A stretch of 64,000 bases of DNA from an uncultured Ruegeria sp. (GCF_947504215.1 NZ_CANNGO010000001.1:868001-932000), one strand, 5' to 3'; positions 28,584-37,538 are shown, numbered from the stretch's first letter. Notes: generated by a model not told the origin, from the sequence alone. Program-made: numbers and translations.

Positions 28584-30446
28584 CTAAGGCGTAAGCGGAA
28601 GCTCGACGGCCTTCAATTCGCCGTTCCGCGCGATCGTCAACAGCGCCGTTTCCACTCCAGTACTCCCCAAGGCTTCAAATGTTTCTTCAAGAGCGTTTTG
28701 ACCTTCAAAAGTAACTTTGGAAGCGGCTTCCGAGACGACAACATCGCCAACGCGTAAAGATGAAATTGCGGATGGGGACCGGGACACTTTTGTGATCCAC
28801 TTGTCGTCGCCGATGCTAACCGTCATGAATTGCACACCATTTGTCAGTTCGGTGGCCTTGCCGGTGCGGACAGTCAAACTCTGTTCGACGATGGGGCCGT
28901 CTCTCTCGGTTTTGACCCTCATTTCGACCAGCTTCTCACCCGTGCCAGAGACATCGGACTTTGACTGGATCGCACGAATGATTGACGCATCATCCACGAC
29001 CAGATGGCCGTTGACCGAATAGATGATGGTGCCGGATTTCAACCAGTCCGTTGCGTTTTGATCAAGGTCTGACCGGACCAAGGTGACCATCGAAAAGCTG
29101 CCTTGTGGCTGCGCCGTTGTAACGGTTGTGAACGGCAGGTCAACTGCCTGCCCCGACCACCCAACCCAACTCGTTGCCAGAGCAGCCGGCGTAACCGCGG
29201 CCTCCGCTATATCAGCTTCGTCTGCCACGGGTTGAACGACAACTGCGGCGTCTGCGACAGATGCGAGTTCCTCAGCCGATGCCGCGGCCGCCACAACGCT
29301 TTCCTCGACCACAGGCTCCACTTCTGAAGTTGCAATATTGGTCACATTCGTTTCAGTCGGAGCTGGAGCGCCGCCTTGCATGACAAAAAATCCAACCCCG
29401 CCGATCACCGCAGCAACAACGAGCGCGATGAGAGCAACAGGTTTGGACCCGCCACTGCGCTCGGGGGCCATGTTCACTTCAACCGTATCGCTGACCTCTT
29501 TGACATCCGCGGGTACAGCCTTCATTTCGACCGGCATTTTTTCGTTCAGCGCATCCAACCATTCCTGAACGGACTGGAACCTGTCTGCGGGTGGAATGCT
29601 CAGCGCCCGATCAATTGATCTTAGGAAAGACGGGCGATACCCTTCTATTGCGCCTTCCAGCGGCTTATAGGTGTCGGCTCCGTTCTGAGCCAAGCCGGCC
29701 AACCGTGCCTGACTGTCATCCGGTGCATTCCCTTTGATGACGTGATAGAAAGTGGCGGCCAGCGCATACAAGTCGCTGGATTGATCCTGCTCCCCCCCCT
29801 GCAGATAAAACTCCTGCGGGGAGTAACCTTCTTTGACGACACGCAGCATCGACATGGCACGGTCAGACTTGGCTTCGCTTTCCCGAGCAGCGCCGAAATC
29901 GATAACGACAGGTTCACCTTTTTGGTTGATCAGAATGTTGTCCGGAGAAATATCCCGGTGAAGCATTCCGTTGCTGTGAATGAAACCCACCGCTTCAAGC
30001 GTCTGGCGCAGCATTCTTTCAACTTCGTCTGGTGGGATGTTCTCGCGTTCTTCTATCGTGTCCAACAAATCTTGGCCTTCGATAAAGTCGATCGCCATGT
30101 AAGCTGTTTCGTTGTCCCGGAAGACCTGATGAACACCAGCGATGTTCGGATGAACAAGCTTGGACTGGTTGCGGGCTTCTTTCTCAAAAGACCTTACAAG
30201 TGCCTCATAGGATGAGACATGCGATTGCGAGCGAGGGCGGACCGCCGTCTCGCTTCTCCGACAAATTGCCTCGGGGAAGCACTCCTTGATCACAACAGTT
30301 CGTTCTAGGCTGTCCTTGGCAAGATACGTGATGCCGAACCCGCCGCTGTTTAGAAAACGGATGATCGTATACTGACCGGATAACAGTTGAGTTCCCGGCG
30401 CAAGTTCATCCTGGAACTGCTGGCTAGTGTGAACTGGTTGTACCAT
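28584..30446 (-). CDS. Transmembrane Ser/Thr protein kinase with periplasmic domain
   Basis: A 620-residue Hanks-type kinase. Residues about 26-300 form the kinase: glycine loop NSGGFGITYLA (33-43), catalytic Lys 54 in VVIKE, HRDISPDNIL (163-172), DFG at 183-185, and an activation segment with several Ser/Thr ending in GYSPQEFY. A single membrane segment lies at about 336-356 (PVALIALVVAAVIGGVGFFV). An Ala/Val/Glu-rich linker follows, then about 190 periplasmic residues containing WLKSGTIIYSVNGHLV and SLRVGDVVVSEAA, which look like two PDZ-like units. So the C-terminus could sense an envelope state and control the cytoplasmic kinase. Downstream of two PstS/OmpA genes and upstream of the phosphatase. 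Confidence 0.9.
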   Translation of the reverse strand: MVQPVHTSQQFQDELAPGTQLLSGQYTIIRFLNSGGFGITYLAKDSLERTVVIKECFPEAICRRSETAVRPRSQSHVSSYEALVRSFEKEARNQSKLVHPNIAGVHQVFRDNETAYMAIDFIEGQDLLDTIEERENIPPDEVERMLRQTLEAVGFIHSNGMLHRDISPDNILINQKGEPVVIDFGAARESEAKSDRAMSMLRVVKEGYSPQEFYLQGGEQDQSSDLYALAATFYHVIKGNAPDDSQARLAGLAQNGADTYKPLEGAIEGYRPSFLRSIDRALSIPPADRFQSVQEWLDALNEKMPVEMKAVPADVKEVSDTVEVNMAPERSGGSKPVALIALVVAAVIGGVGFFVMQGGAPAPTETNVTNIATSEVEPVVEESVVAAAASAEELASVADAAVVVQPVADEADIAEAAVTPAALATSWVGWSGQAVDLPFTTVTTAQPQGSFSMVTLVRSDLDQNATDWLKSGTIIYSVNGHLVVDDASIIRAIQSKSDVSGTGEKLVEMRVKTERDGPIVEQSLTVRTGKATELTNGVQFMTVSIGDDKWITKVSRSPSAISSLRVGDVVVSEAASKVTFEGQNALEETFEALGSTGVETALLTIARNGELKAVELPLTP

Positions 30447-30544
30447 GAATAATCGTTACCTTACTTTGACCAGGTCAATGTGTGACTGGCCGTTGTTTTG
30501 TCAGCGCCGCTACCTGAGTGTGTTAAGGCACTGACTTTTAATTC

Positions 30545-32194
30545 CTAACCTTCCCATGCGAACCCATCCGCATTGGGTCTTTGTACTTCGCTCCAAACCT
30601 CAACACGTCGGTTTTTCGCACGACCTGCCGCGTTTGTGTTGCAGGCAACAGGGGCCATTTCGCCATAGCCCCTGATTTCGATCACGGTGCCTTCTGCCCC
30701 GTTTTGGTCAACGTTGTCTTTCAGTTCGCTCAGCACTTTTTTCGCACGTGCCAGCGACAAGCTGCGGTTCTTGCCAAAACTGCCGCCTGCATCAGCGAAA
30801 CCAGCCAGCACAATTCTGTCTGGCTTGACGTCGGCAATGTAATCGGCAATCCGGGCGATATCCCGTTTGGCCTTGTTGTCCAAATTGGCGGACCCGGGCG
30901 CAAAGCGGAACGTTGTGGACAGACGTGTTGTCGTAAGCCTGTCCGCGACGAAAGAACGGACTTCTGTCGCGTTGGCCGAAGCCGACATCGTTTCGATGTC
31001 CGCCTGCAGCTGATGGTATTTCTCTACCTCGTCCTGTTCGATAACGGACAGGCTTGTGATCCCCGATTTCGATACCAGACCATCGATTTTGGGGCTGTCG
31101 AGAAAGCTCACAAACGATGCGCTAAGACCGTTCAGATCACGGCGGTTATACGCAGTGACCCGATTTTGCAGGCCATATTCCTCGGTCTTCATGGCGAATT
31201 GGTTCGGCAGATGAACGATGCCGCATTCGCTGCGCAATGGGACGGGACGGGCGTCGCGGATGCTGGAAAACCGCATGACGCCAAAACCGTATGGATCGGA
31301 TTCAATAGCGCGAGACAGCTCACGCACAGATTTAACCGTTTTTGTGTCTGAGCGGGCCTGACGCCCCTGCGGCGACAGAATCAGAGCATCGATCCGATGA
31401 AAGGCTTCTGATGCCTTTGGCAAAGTATAGACGTTGATCTTGTGATCAGGGCCACCCAGGTCTTGCCAATTGCCAACTTCACCGGACATGACCTGTGAAA
31501 TCTGTTCGATTGTCAGAGTTCCAAGGGTGTTCTTCGGATGTACCGTGGCGGTATAGCCATCCACGGCCAGAACATGCTCTTGTTCAAAAGCGGTCAGTTC
31601 CCCAAGGCCGTTTTTTCTGGCCTGCGCGAAATTCTCAGGCGTAACGGGCTCTTCGCTGATAATCAAATCGCCTGAGCGCGAAATCAGGGTGTCAAACAGC
31701 CCCTGGCCAGAGGCTTCCTTGACCAGCACATTATGAACAGGGTTTGCATCTTCATCCGTGATCAGGATGTCAAAGGCGGTCTTTTCGTCGGCGGTAGAGT
31801 TGCGGTCACCTAATGCGCTGAATTCATACTGTTCACCAAGTGGCGAACCTTGCAGATCAAACACATCAGAAAGAAGTTCTTGTTCAGCGGCAAACCCTTC
31901 GACAACCAGCGGCAGCAGGATGTCAGCAAGGCCCGCCGCCCCGGCAACGACCAGATCCGTGTTTGTTGGCAGAGCTTTAGGGCATGCAGCGCCCTGACAG
32001 TCAAACGCATCCGCATCTAAAGACAGAACACCGATATTGGACCGAATAATGAACTTTCCGGGCTGCGCGGCGACAAGCTTACCAGAAACCGATCTGGTGC
32101 CCTTCTTGGCCGTCAGGGTAACCTCCTGTGCAAGACCCGCAGACGCAAATCCGGCAAAAGCAATCACTGCAGTGTATTTTAACCAGGTCTTCAT
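30545..32194 (-). CDS. PstS-like binding domain fused to OmpA domain (paralogue 1)
   Basis: A 549-residue exported protein. Signal peptide MKTWLKYTAVIAFAGFASAG with cleavage after GLA. A SH3-like start (VSGKLVAAQPGKFIIRSNIG) is followed by a two-lobed phosphate-binding-protein-like domain (residues about 80-380; GTLTIEQISQVMSGEVGNWQ and ETAL-type DPYGFGVMRFSS). The OmpA C-terminal domain has TTFRFAPGSANLDNKAKRDI, ILV-type VLAGFADAGGSFGKN and RGYGEMAPVACN, and should anchor the protein to peptidoglycan. It is clearly paralogous to the next upstream gene, with the same order of motifs. The ligand is unknown; it may sense a ligand at the cell wall rather than transport it. Confidence 0.85.
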   Translation of the reverse strand: MKTWLKYTAVIAFAGFASAGLAQEVTLTAKKGTRSVSGKLVAAQPGKFIIRSNIGVLSLDADAFDCQGAACPKALPTNTDLVVAGAAGLADILLPLVVEGFAAEQELLSDVFDLQGSPLGEQYEFSALGDRNSTADEKTAFDILITDEDANPVHNVLVKEASGQGLFDTLISRSGDLIISEEPVTPENFAQARKNGLGELTAFEQEHVLAVDGYTATVHPKNTLGTLTIEQISQVMSGEVGNWQDLGGPDHKINVYTLPKASEAFHRIDALILSPQGRQARSDTKTVKSVRELSRAIESDPYGFGVMRFSSIRDARPVPLRSECGIVHLPNQFAMKTEEYGLQNRVTAYNRRDLNGLSASFVSFLDSPKIDGLVSKSGITSLSVIEQDEVEKYHQLQADIETMSASANATEVRSFVADRLTTTRLSTTFRFAPGSANLDNKAKRDIARIADYIADVKPDRIVLAGFADAGGSFGKNRSLSLARAKKVLSELKDNVDQNGAEGTVIEIRGYGEMAPVACNTNAAGRAKNRRVEVWSEVQRPNADGFAWEG

Positions 32195-32272
32195 ACTCGA
32201 ACTACACCTTGGAAACATTGAACTTGATATTAGGAAGCCACGGCAATACGCGCCGTGGCTTCCATTCGTCAT

Positions 32273-33889
32273 TTACTCCGCGATCCAAACTTCGACACGG
32301 CGGTTGATTGCACGGCCACGAGGGCTGTCGTTACATGCCACCGGCTCAAGCTCACCAAAGCCAGCCGCTTTCATCTCAATGCCATCGAGCTCACCATCTG
32401 TCGCAACTTCGATGATGTGTTCCAGGGCGGCTTCTGCGCGTTCCTGAGAGATCAGCAGGTTCGAGTCGAACGGGCCTTTGTTGTCGGTGAAACCCACGAC
32501 CATAACTTCGCTTGGCTTGTTCTCTTTCAGGTAACGCACCATACGCATCAGATCTCGCTCGGCCTTGTTATCAAAGCGTTTGGAACCCGGTGCAAAACGG
32601 AACGTCGTGGACAGACGCGAATGCGTGTTCATGTTCTTGAGAAGGCTCTCGACCAATTCGGCCTCGTACTCGTTCTCACCTTCTTCAAGCTCTGCAGCCA
32701 GTCGTTCTGCAGCACGTTCCTGGTTGTCTGCTGCGATCGACAGGTCGATGTAGCCAGCTTTGGCGACCAAACCGTCAAGGCTGCTGTCGTCCAGGAAATC
32801 AACAAGCTCTCGTGCATAACCTTCAACATCCGAGCGGTTGTAAGCCACAACACGTTCCTGCAGATAGTACTCTTCGGTCTTGAGGTTGAAGTTAGTAGGA
32901 TCCTGAATGATGCCACAGGTTGTCCGCAACGGTACAGCCCGAGCCGAACGCTTGGCCGCGTAGTTTACGATGCCAAAGCCGGCGACGTCTTCCATGATTG
33001 CTGTCGTAAGCTCGGTTCTGTCATGCACGATGCTGGATTCGTTCGTGAGCGTCTTGTCGGACTTTTTGAACAGAAGCTTTTCGATATGATGATACGCCTC
33101 AGTTTGCGGATCGAAGGAATACACATGAATAGGCGCATCTGAACCGCCGACTTCTGACCAGTTGGTGATGTCACCGGCCATGATGTCACGCGCTTGCTTA
33201 ACAGTCAGGCTGGGGATCTGGTTCAACGGGTTCACGACCATCGCAAATCCGTCCACGGCGATAACCCGCTCCTGATCAAAGGCGCGCAAGTTGCCACCCT
33301 GCCCTTCGGACACGATCGAACGATCCGCTTTTCGTGCAGCTGTTTCCGCGAAAATGATTGATGCGTCATTCTTTGCCAGCCGTTCAAACAGCCGCGCACC
33401 ATTCGCAGTGTGAATTCCAAAGGTGGCAACGTCGTCACCTTCGAGATCCGTCAGAACCAGCGCAAAGTCGTGTTCTTCACCATATTTATGGTCGCCAACA
33501 TCCACGGTTTCGGTATCTACCGGCTCGCCATTTTCGTCATATAACTGAGCTTCGGCTTCCAGTGCTGCTGCGGCGTACCCTTCAGCCAGAATTGGCACCA
33601 AAACCTCAGCGATTTCGTCCGGGGCCGAAATCTCCATATCATAGACGTAGGTCTGCTCGGTTGGGCAGGCTTCGCCTTCACATGTCACCAGATCTTGGTT
33701 GATGACAAATTCGCCGATGTCCGTCTCGACTAGGAACTTTCCGTCTTTCGATGAAAGCAGATTGCCGATGACGTCAATATTACTGTCTTTACCAACCAGT
33801 CGCACCTCTTGTGCGAAGGCCCCGGTTGCGATGCAACCTGAGACGATTGATGCGGCCATACAGAGCCGTGAAAACTTGGAACTCAACAT
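32273..33889 (-). CDS. PstS-like binding domain fused to OmpA domain (paralogue 2)
   Basis: A 538-residue exported protein with signal peptide MLSSKFSRLCMAASIVSGCI through GAFA. The layout matches its downstream paralogue: an SH3-like piece (VIGNLLSSKDGKFLVETDIG), then a binding-protein-like part with SLTVKQARDIMAGDITNWSE and VAGFGIVNYAAKRSARAVPL, a helical linker rich in Glu (AAERLAAELEEGENEYEAEL) and an OmpA domain (TTFRFAPGSKRFDNKAERDL, VMVVGFTDNKGPFDSN, GFGELEPVACN). The paired CEGEACP near the N-terminus and TTCGII in the middle occur in both copies. Spaced 78 bases from paralogue 1. It may face a different ligand or partner. Confidence 0.85.
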   Translation of the reverse strand: MLSSKFSRLCMAASIVSGCIATGAFAQEVRLVGKDSNIDVIGNLLSSKDGKFLVETDIGEFVINQDLVTCEGEACPTEQTYVYDMEISAPDEIAEVLVPILAEGYAAAALEAEAQLYDENGEPVDTETVDVGDHKYGEEHDFALVLTDLEGDDVATFGIHTANGARLFERLAKNDASIIFAETAARKADRSIVSEGQGGNLRAFDQERVIAVDGFAMVVNPLNQIPSLTVKQARDIMAGDITNWSEVGGSDAPIHVYSFDPQTEAYHHIEKLLFKKSDKTLTNESSIVHDRTELTTAIMEDVAGFGIVNYAAKRSARAVPLRTTCGIIQDPTNFNLKTEEYYLQERVVAYNRSDVEGYARELVDFLDDSSLDGLVAKAGYIDLSIAADNQERAAERLAAELEEGENEYEAELVESLLKNMNTHSRLSTTFRFAPGSKRFDNKAERDLMRMVRYLKENKPSEVMVVGFTDNKGPFDSNLLISQERAEAALEHIIEVATDGELDGIEMKAAGFGELEPVACNDSPRGRAINRRVEVWIAE

Positions 33890-34174
33890 CTTAACTCCTC
33901 GAGTCAGCACTCATTTGATGTTTTTTTGATGCACTAAATTTGTGCAACAAAAAGGTCGGGATTGTGGCATCGTTTCGATTTCGTTGCTTTTCCGATTTAG
34001 AAAGCGTTTGAGCCACAAAGTTGGTCTTCACCTATTTCTGACTGCCAAAAATTACTAAGCCATCATTTTGTTTTTCAGGAGTAATCTATGGCTGTCGAAA
34101 GATGTTTTCTCTCTCAAGTGAAAACCGGTTACGTATTCGACTGAGACTAGGAACAGCCGAAATTAGGCCGGAAA
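33890..34174. other. Gap between the PilJ-like gene and the PstS/OmpA pair
   Basis: 285 bases, AT-richer than the neighbours, holding no credible gene. The part next to paralogue 2 is probably its leader and promoter (33890-34000). An 18-codon plus-strand frame from 34088 has a plausible ribosome site but no other support. Confidence 0.3.
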
Positions 34175-35074
34175 TTAGGAATCCAGTTTGATCGCCTCTT
34201 CGTACAGCAAGGCGGCTTTTTCTGATTCGATTTCCAGTACATCCATTTCAGCACAGAAATGCGAAACATCATCGATGTTGGGCACTTCCTGGCTGTCAAG
34301 CTTTTCGACAACCGGCTGCATTTTGGCCCAATGTGTCTGGACTTCTGTCAACGCCTTGAGCGCGGCGTTGCTGGGCGGCTTTGCCATCGTGATCGAGCTG
34401 CTACCACCTTCGATCAAAACATCGATGATCTTGCCGAATTTCTTGGCGTTCTTTTTGAACTTTTCGTGGTGTTCTGCAGTTTCCTTACCGGTGGCGGCAA
34501 GAGCGATCTCTTTGCAGATTTTCTGCGTGTACATCCGCTGACGGCCAGCAAAATCCAATGCCAAGGCCAGCGCAATGTCGATATCTACGTCGCCGTAAGC
34601 CTCTTCCAGCTTGCGAACGACCTCATGGCAGGCTTTTTCCAGAACCTCATCATTGTCTACGATAAGGTGAAGGTGTTCATCATCGACTGACCCAGCCTCG
34701 ATGATTTCCTCGATAGCTATACGGTAGGGGGCCCAAAGTGCTTCCACTTCTTTCAAGGCGTTGTTCACCGATACAAAGCGTTCACGGTCAACGCCCGACG
34801 TACCTTTACCTTCTTTGAAGCCCAGCAGAATGTTGTCGAATTCATCGTGCGCATACTGCAGTTCTTTAAGGTCCTTTTCGACCTCAGCACCCAGGCTCAG
34901 AAGCACAACGGCCTTTGCAACCTTCTCGGTCAGAAAACTCAGCTTGTCAGCGGCCAAAATTCTGTGCGCAACCTGACCAACGGCCATTGCCAATGCGTTC
35001 CCGCCAACCGGCAGTAACGTCGCAATCGCAGCTAGTGCAGCGCTGTTCATGAACGCGCGTCTGTTTAGTGTCAT
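34175..35074 (-). CDS. Exported protein with two PilJ-like sensor repeats
   Basis: A 299-residue protein starting MTLNRRAFMNSAALAAIATL, a twin-arginine signal peptide (RR then hydrophobic, cleavage near NALA). The rest is almost entirely helical. Two copies of the domain called type IV pili methyl-accepting chemotaxis transducer N-term are visible: residues about 35-145 (RILAADKLSFLTEKVAKAVV) and about 165-299, the second with AGRQRMYTQKICKE, the family's RQRMxxQK motif. There is no signalling output domain and no membrane helix after the signal, so it is a free periplasmic four-helix sensor or binding module. It lies between the FHA gene and the PstS/OmpA genes on the same strand. Confidence 0.75.
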   Translation of the reverse strand: MTLNRRAFMNSAALAAIATLLPVGGNALAMAVGQVAHRILAADKLSFLTEKVAKAVVLLSLGAEVEKDLKELQYAHDEFDNILLGFKEGKGTSGVDRERFVSVNNALKEVEALWAPYRIAIEEIIEAGSVDDEHLHLIVDNDEVLEKACHEVVRKLEEAYGDVDIDIALALALDFAGRQRMYTQKICKEIALAATGKETAEHHEKFKKNAKKFGKIIDVLIEGGSSSITMAKPPSNAALKALTEVQTHWAKMQPVVEKLDSQEVPNIDDVSHFCAEMDVLEIESEKAALLYEEAIKLDS

Positions 35075-35083
35075 AGCAGTCAA

Positions 35084-35526
35084 CCTTACCCTTTTAATCG
35101 TTAACCCACCGCTTTTACCTATTGCGACATTTCGTACGCCAATGTGGTCCGCCCAAGAAGAAAATGTGGTGATTTTAGGACTGGCGTGCGCCCAGTGATT
35201 TGGTCGTAACGCTTTGTTTTATAATATCTAGTTGCACCGCCCAGCCTTCTGGACGGCGCAATCTGGGCGTTTTCTTCACGCCCACTTACAACGAAAGTGA
35301 AATTGACACGCATTTGAAAATGACCCATGCGGCATACCTGTTTCGGGTCGCCGCCTCGACACCCTGCTACTCTGAAACTGTGCTGCAAAGACGGGCTGTC
35401 GTCGTCCAGGAGAAGTCTTGGAAATCGCCCAGCCCAGCGGAACATGCCAACGAAATACTCTGGTGCGACATACGTTACCTTAGGTTGGCAAACAGTCCAC
35501 ACCAGAGTTCGAAATGGATGCGTCGA
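35084..35526. other. Gap between FHA gene and PilJ-like gene
   Basis: 443 bases without a supported gene. Frames of 127 codons (minus) and part of a longer plus frame exist, but they have no recognisable similarity or ribosome site. Probably carries the promoter of the PilJ-like gene. I see no repeat or clear terminator. Confidence 0.3.
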
Positions 35527-36417
35527 CTACTCGTCCTGCCAGTCAAATGTCTCATCACAGAAGGCAGCAAATCGCATCGTTGTCTTGCTGATCCGAATGC
35601 TGTCACCGCTAGCAAGCGCCACCGTGCTCAACACTGGACTATCGTTCAATCTCACAAGATTCGCCTTACCACCGTGACCCAAATAGCATTTGCGATCCTC
35701 GGGGTCATAGGCAATCACCGCGTGGCTGCTACGCGAAATGCCATTGTCGCCGAAATCCAGTTGAATGGATTGATCGTCATTGCGGCCGATTTGCATGAGA
35801 CCGCCCGACAAAGCAATGCTTGTCCCGCGGCCAGGCCCATCGGAAATGACAAGCCACCCGACCGGGAAACTAGCACGAGCCGCCTGCGACTTGGCAACCG
35901 GAGCGCTGTCCATCAAGTCCTGAACGCGGTTTTCTGTCTGTCCAAATCCAATGAACGTGGTTTTAACCCGTTTGCGCCGATTTGCAGCCAGAGATTCCGA
36001 TGCTTCCGCAACAGCTGGCGCAGCCTCGGGTGCAGCGGCAGGCTCGGGCATAACCTCGGATAACACCGGTGGTTCAGGGTTGGTTGTGGGCTCAGAAGAG
36101 AATGCGACTTCTTCTTGCTTAAGGCTGTCGTCGGAAGCCTCTACAAGTTCGATAGCCGGTGTGGCGTACGCTTCATCGTTAGCCTGTTCAGATACCGTGT
36201 CAGCCTCATCTTCTGGCGCATTGTCGTCCGCCACCGGAGCCGAGACGTCATCATGAGGCTGTTGCTCCAGGCCTTCCCCGGACAGCGTCCGACGCAGAAC
36301 GTCGGTATCTTTGAAAACTTCAACCGTTTTTTTCTGACCGGTTGCATCTTCGCCTGCTTCAGCGGGCGTACCGGTTCCATCGAGAATTCGGCTCAGTGGG
36401 CTTTTGTATTTAAACAT
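35527..36417 (-). CDS. FHA-domain protein
   Basis: A 296-residue cytoplasmic protein. Residues 1-145 are acidic and disordered (Pro/Ala/Glu rich). A basic patch, NRRKRVKTTFIGFG (147-158), contains adjacent Thr 153 and Thr 154. The forkhead-associated domain covers about 186-285, with IGRNDDQSI (Gly 211, Arg 212), the phospho-threonine contact SRSSHA (228-233) and LNDSPV (Asn 258). FHA domains bind phosphothreonine, so the Thr pair is a likely target of the kinase in this cluster, as in GarA or Fha1. First gene of the cluster; preceded by a hairpin and a run of ribosome-site-like AAGGT. Confidence 0.85.
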   Translation of the reverse strand: MFKYKSPLSRILDGTGTPAEAGEDATGQKKTVEVFKDTDVLRRTLSGEGLEQQPHDDVSAPVADDNAPEDEADTVSEQANDEAYATPAIELVEASDDSLKQEEVAFSSEPTTNPEPPVLSEVMPEPAAAPEAAPAVAEASESLAANRRKRVKTTFIGFGQTENRVQDLMDSAPVAKSQAARASFPVGWLVISDGPGRGTSIALSGGLMQIGRNDDQSIQLDFGDNGISRSSHAVIAYDPEDRKCYLGHGGKANLVRLNDSPVLSTVALASGDSIRISKTTMRFAAFCDETFDWQDE

Positions 36418-36442
36418 CTATCGACACCTTTTACCTTAACAA

Positions 36443-36467
36443 CATGATGGGAATGTGCCCCATCATG
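36443..36467 (-). promoter_or_regulatory. Hairpin in the leader of the FHA gene
   Basis: CATGATGGG pairs with CCCATCATG over 9 bp around a 7-nt loop, 26 bases upstream of the FHA start codon. As DNA it is a good two-fold operator; as RNA it would be a stem just before the ribosome site. Confidence 0.4.
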
Positions 36468-37538
36468 CGGAGCCCCCATTCCAGCTTTGAACCACAGGAA
36501 CATCTATGTTCCCAAAACAAAAAGCCGGCCAAATTGTTAAAATTTCTCATTGCGTCCAAATTTTGTTCTCGAGGAGACGCCGATAAGGAAATGACTTGGT
36601 TCAAAACCCATTTTCTCGTCAGCGATCAAAAATCGGGGATATTGTTTTGTTAGTTGGAAATCCGCGTGAAAACACAAACCGCTACCAAATGAGTTTATGC
36701 AAAAACTTAACTGGGCTAGTAAATTCAATTATGCCAGATAAGACCCAAAAGAGGATCACCATGACTGGGGATGGGCTTCCAACGGGCTCCACCGTCATCG
36801 CCGCAATAGTTGCGAGTTCAGCGGTTGCAGAGATTGCCGAAGCACACGGCGCAAGTTTCTACCATTAGGTCATCGGGGACGGACCACCACTCCTAACTGT
36901 ACACGGCAAAATAGGCTAATCCACGAGTACCTACGACCCTATATCGATTGGTGGTCCGCAACATGCACTGTTGTCTACTGTGACCATTCCAGGAATGGCT
37001 GCTTAGACAAACCGGATGGCTACGAGGATACGTCATTCGATCGCCCGGCATCCGAGGTGGCGGAACTGACAGCATTGCTTAGGCACAACACGTTCATCTT
37101 GTGCGGATCGGCTTGATGGTTTGGTGTTAGACGGCACTGTCCCGGCTTTAGACCGTCAGCCCACAGTGACTGGCCCGGAAGAGAACATGAAAGCGTTCGG
37201 GAAGCTCCTCACGCAGCCTATGCTGGACGATGCAGACCGGCAGGCAAACTGGAATCCCGTTGTGCAGATGTACTTCCATCAGCGGGATGCAGAAGTGGGC
37301 GCCGATTTTGATGCGCGCACGGTATACGAATATCGCGCGCGGAACGCTACCAGCGACTTGCTCGGCAGTTTCAACACAGCTGAAAGGCTTGCGAATGTCC
37401 AAGCTCGTGCCTTGGAAGGCGCTGGCAGTCACAACAGAACTGCACCACATTCTCCCATAGGTGGTTTCTGTGTTGAAATCGGAATAACAGTTCGAAGGGC
37501 TTCAGACCGACCACTTTGTTCGCGCCAGACAAGCGTTT
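36468..37538. other. Gene-poor island with decayed coding DNA
   Basis: About 1.1 kb with no intact gene. At 36738-36866 a plus-strand frame reads TVIAAIVASSAVAEIAEAHG, which resembles a phosphohexomutase segment that normally precedes LTGFKW, but it stops at once; the match is tentative. A 10-bp inverted repeat CGGACCACCA (36880-36889) and TGGTGGTCCG (36949-36958) bounds a 79-base segment. From 37120 to 37540 frames are open on both strands with coding-like composition but no family I recognise. Likely remnants of lost genes. Confidence 0.35.

Noticed and set aside
32255-33142. 295-codon plus-strand frame
   Set aside because: Antisense to the PstS/OmpA paralogue 2; Arg/Val-rich composition typical of shadows.
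27462-36417. Type VI secretion locus
   Set aside because: Kinase, phosphatase and FHA genes are present, but none of the Tss structural genes, ClpV, Hcp or VgrG is found in the window.
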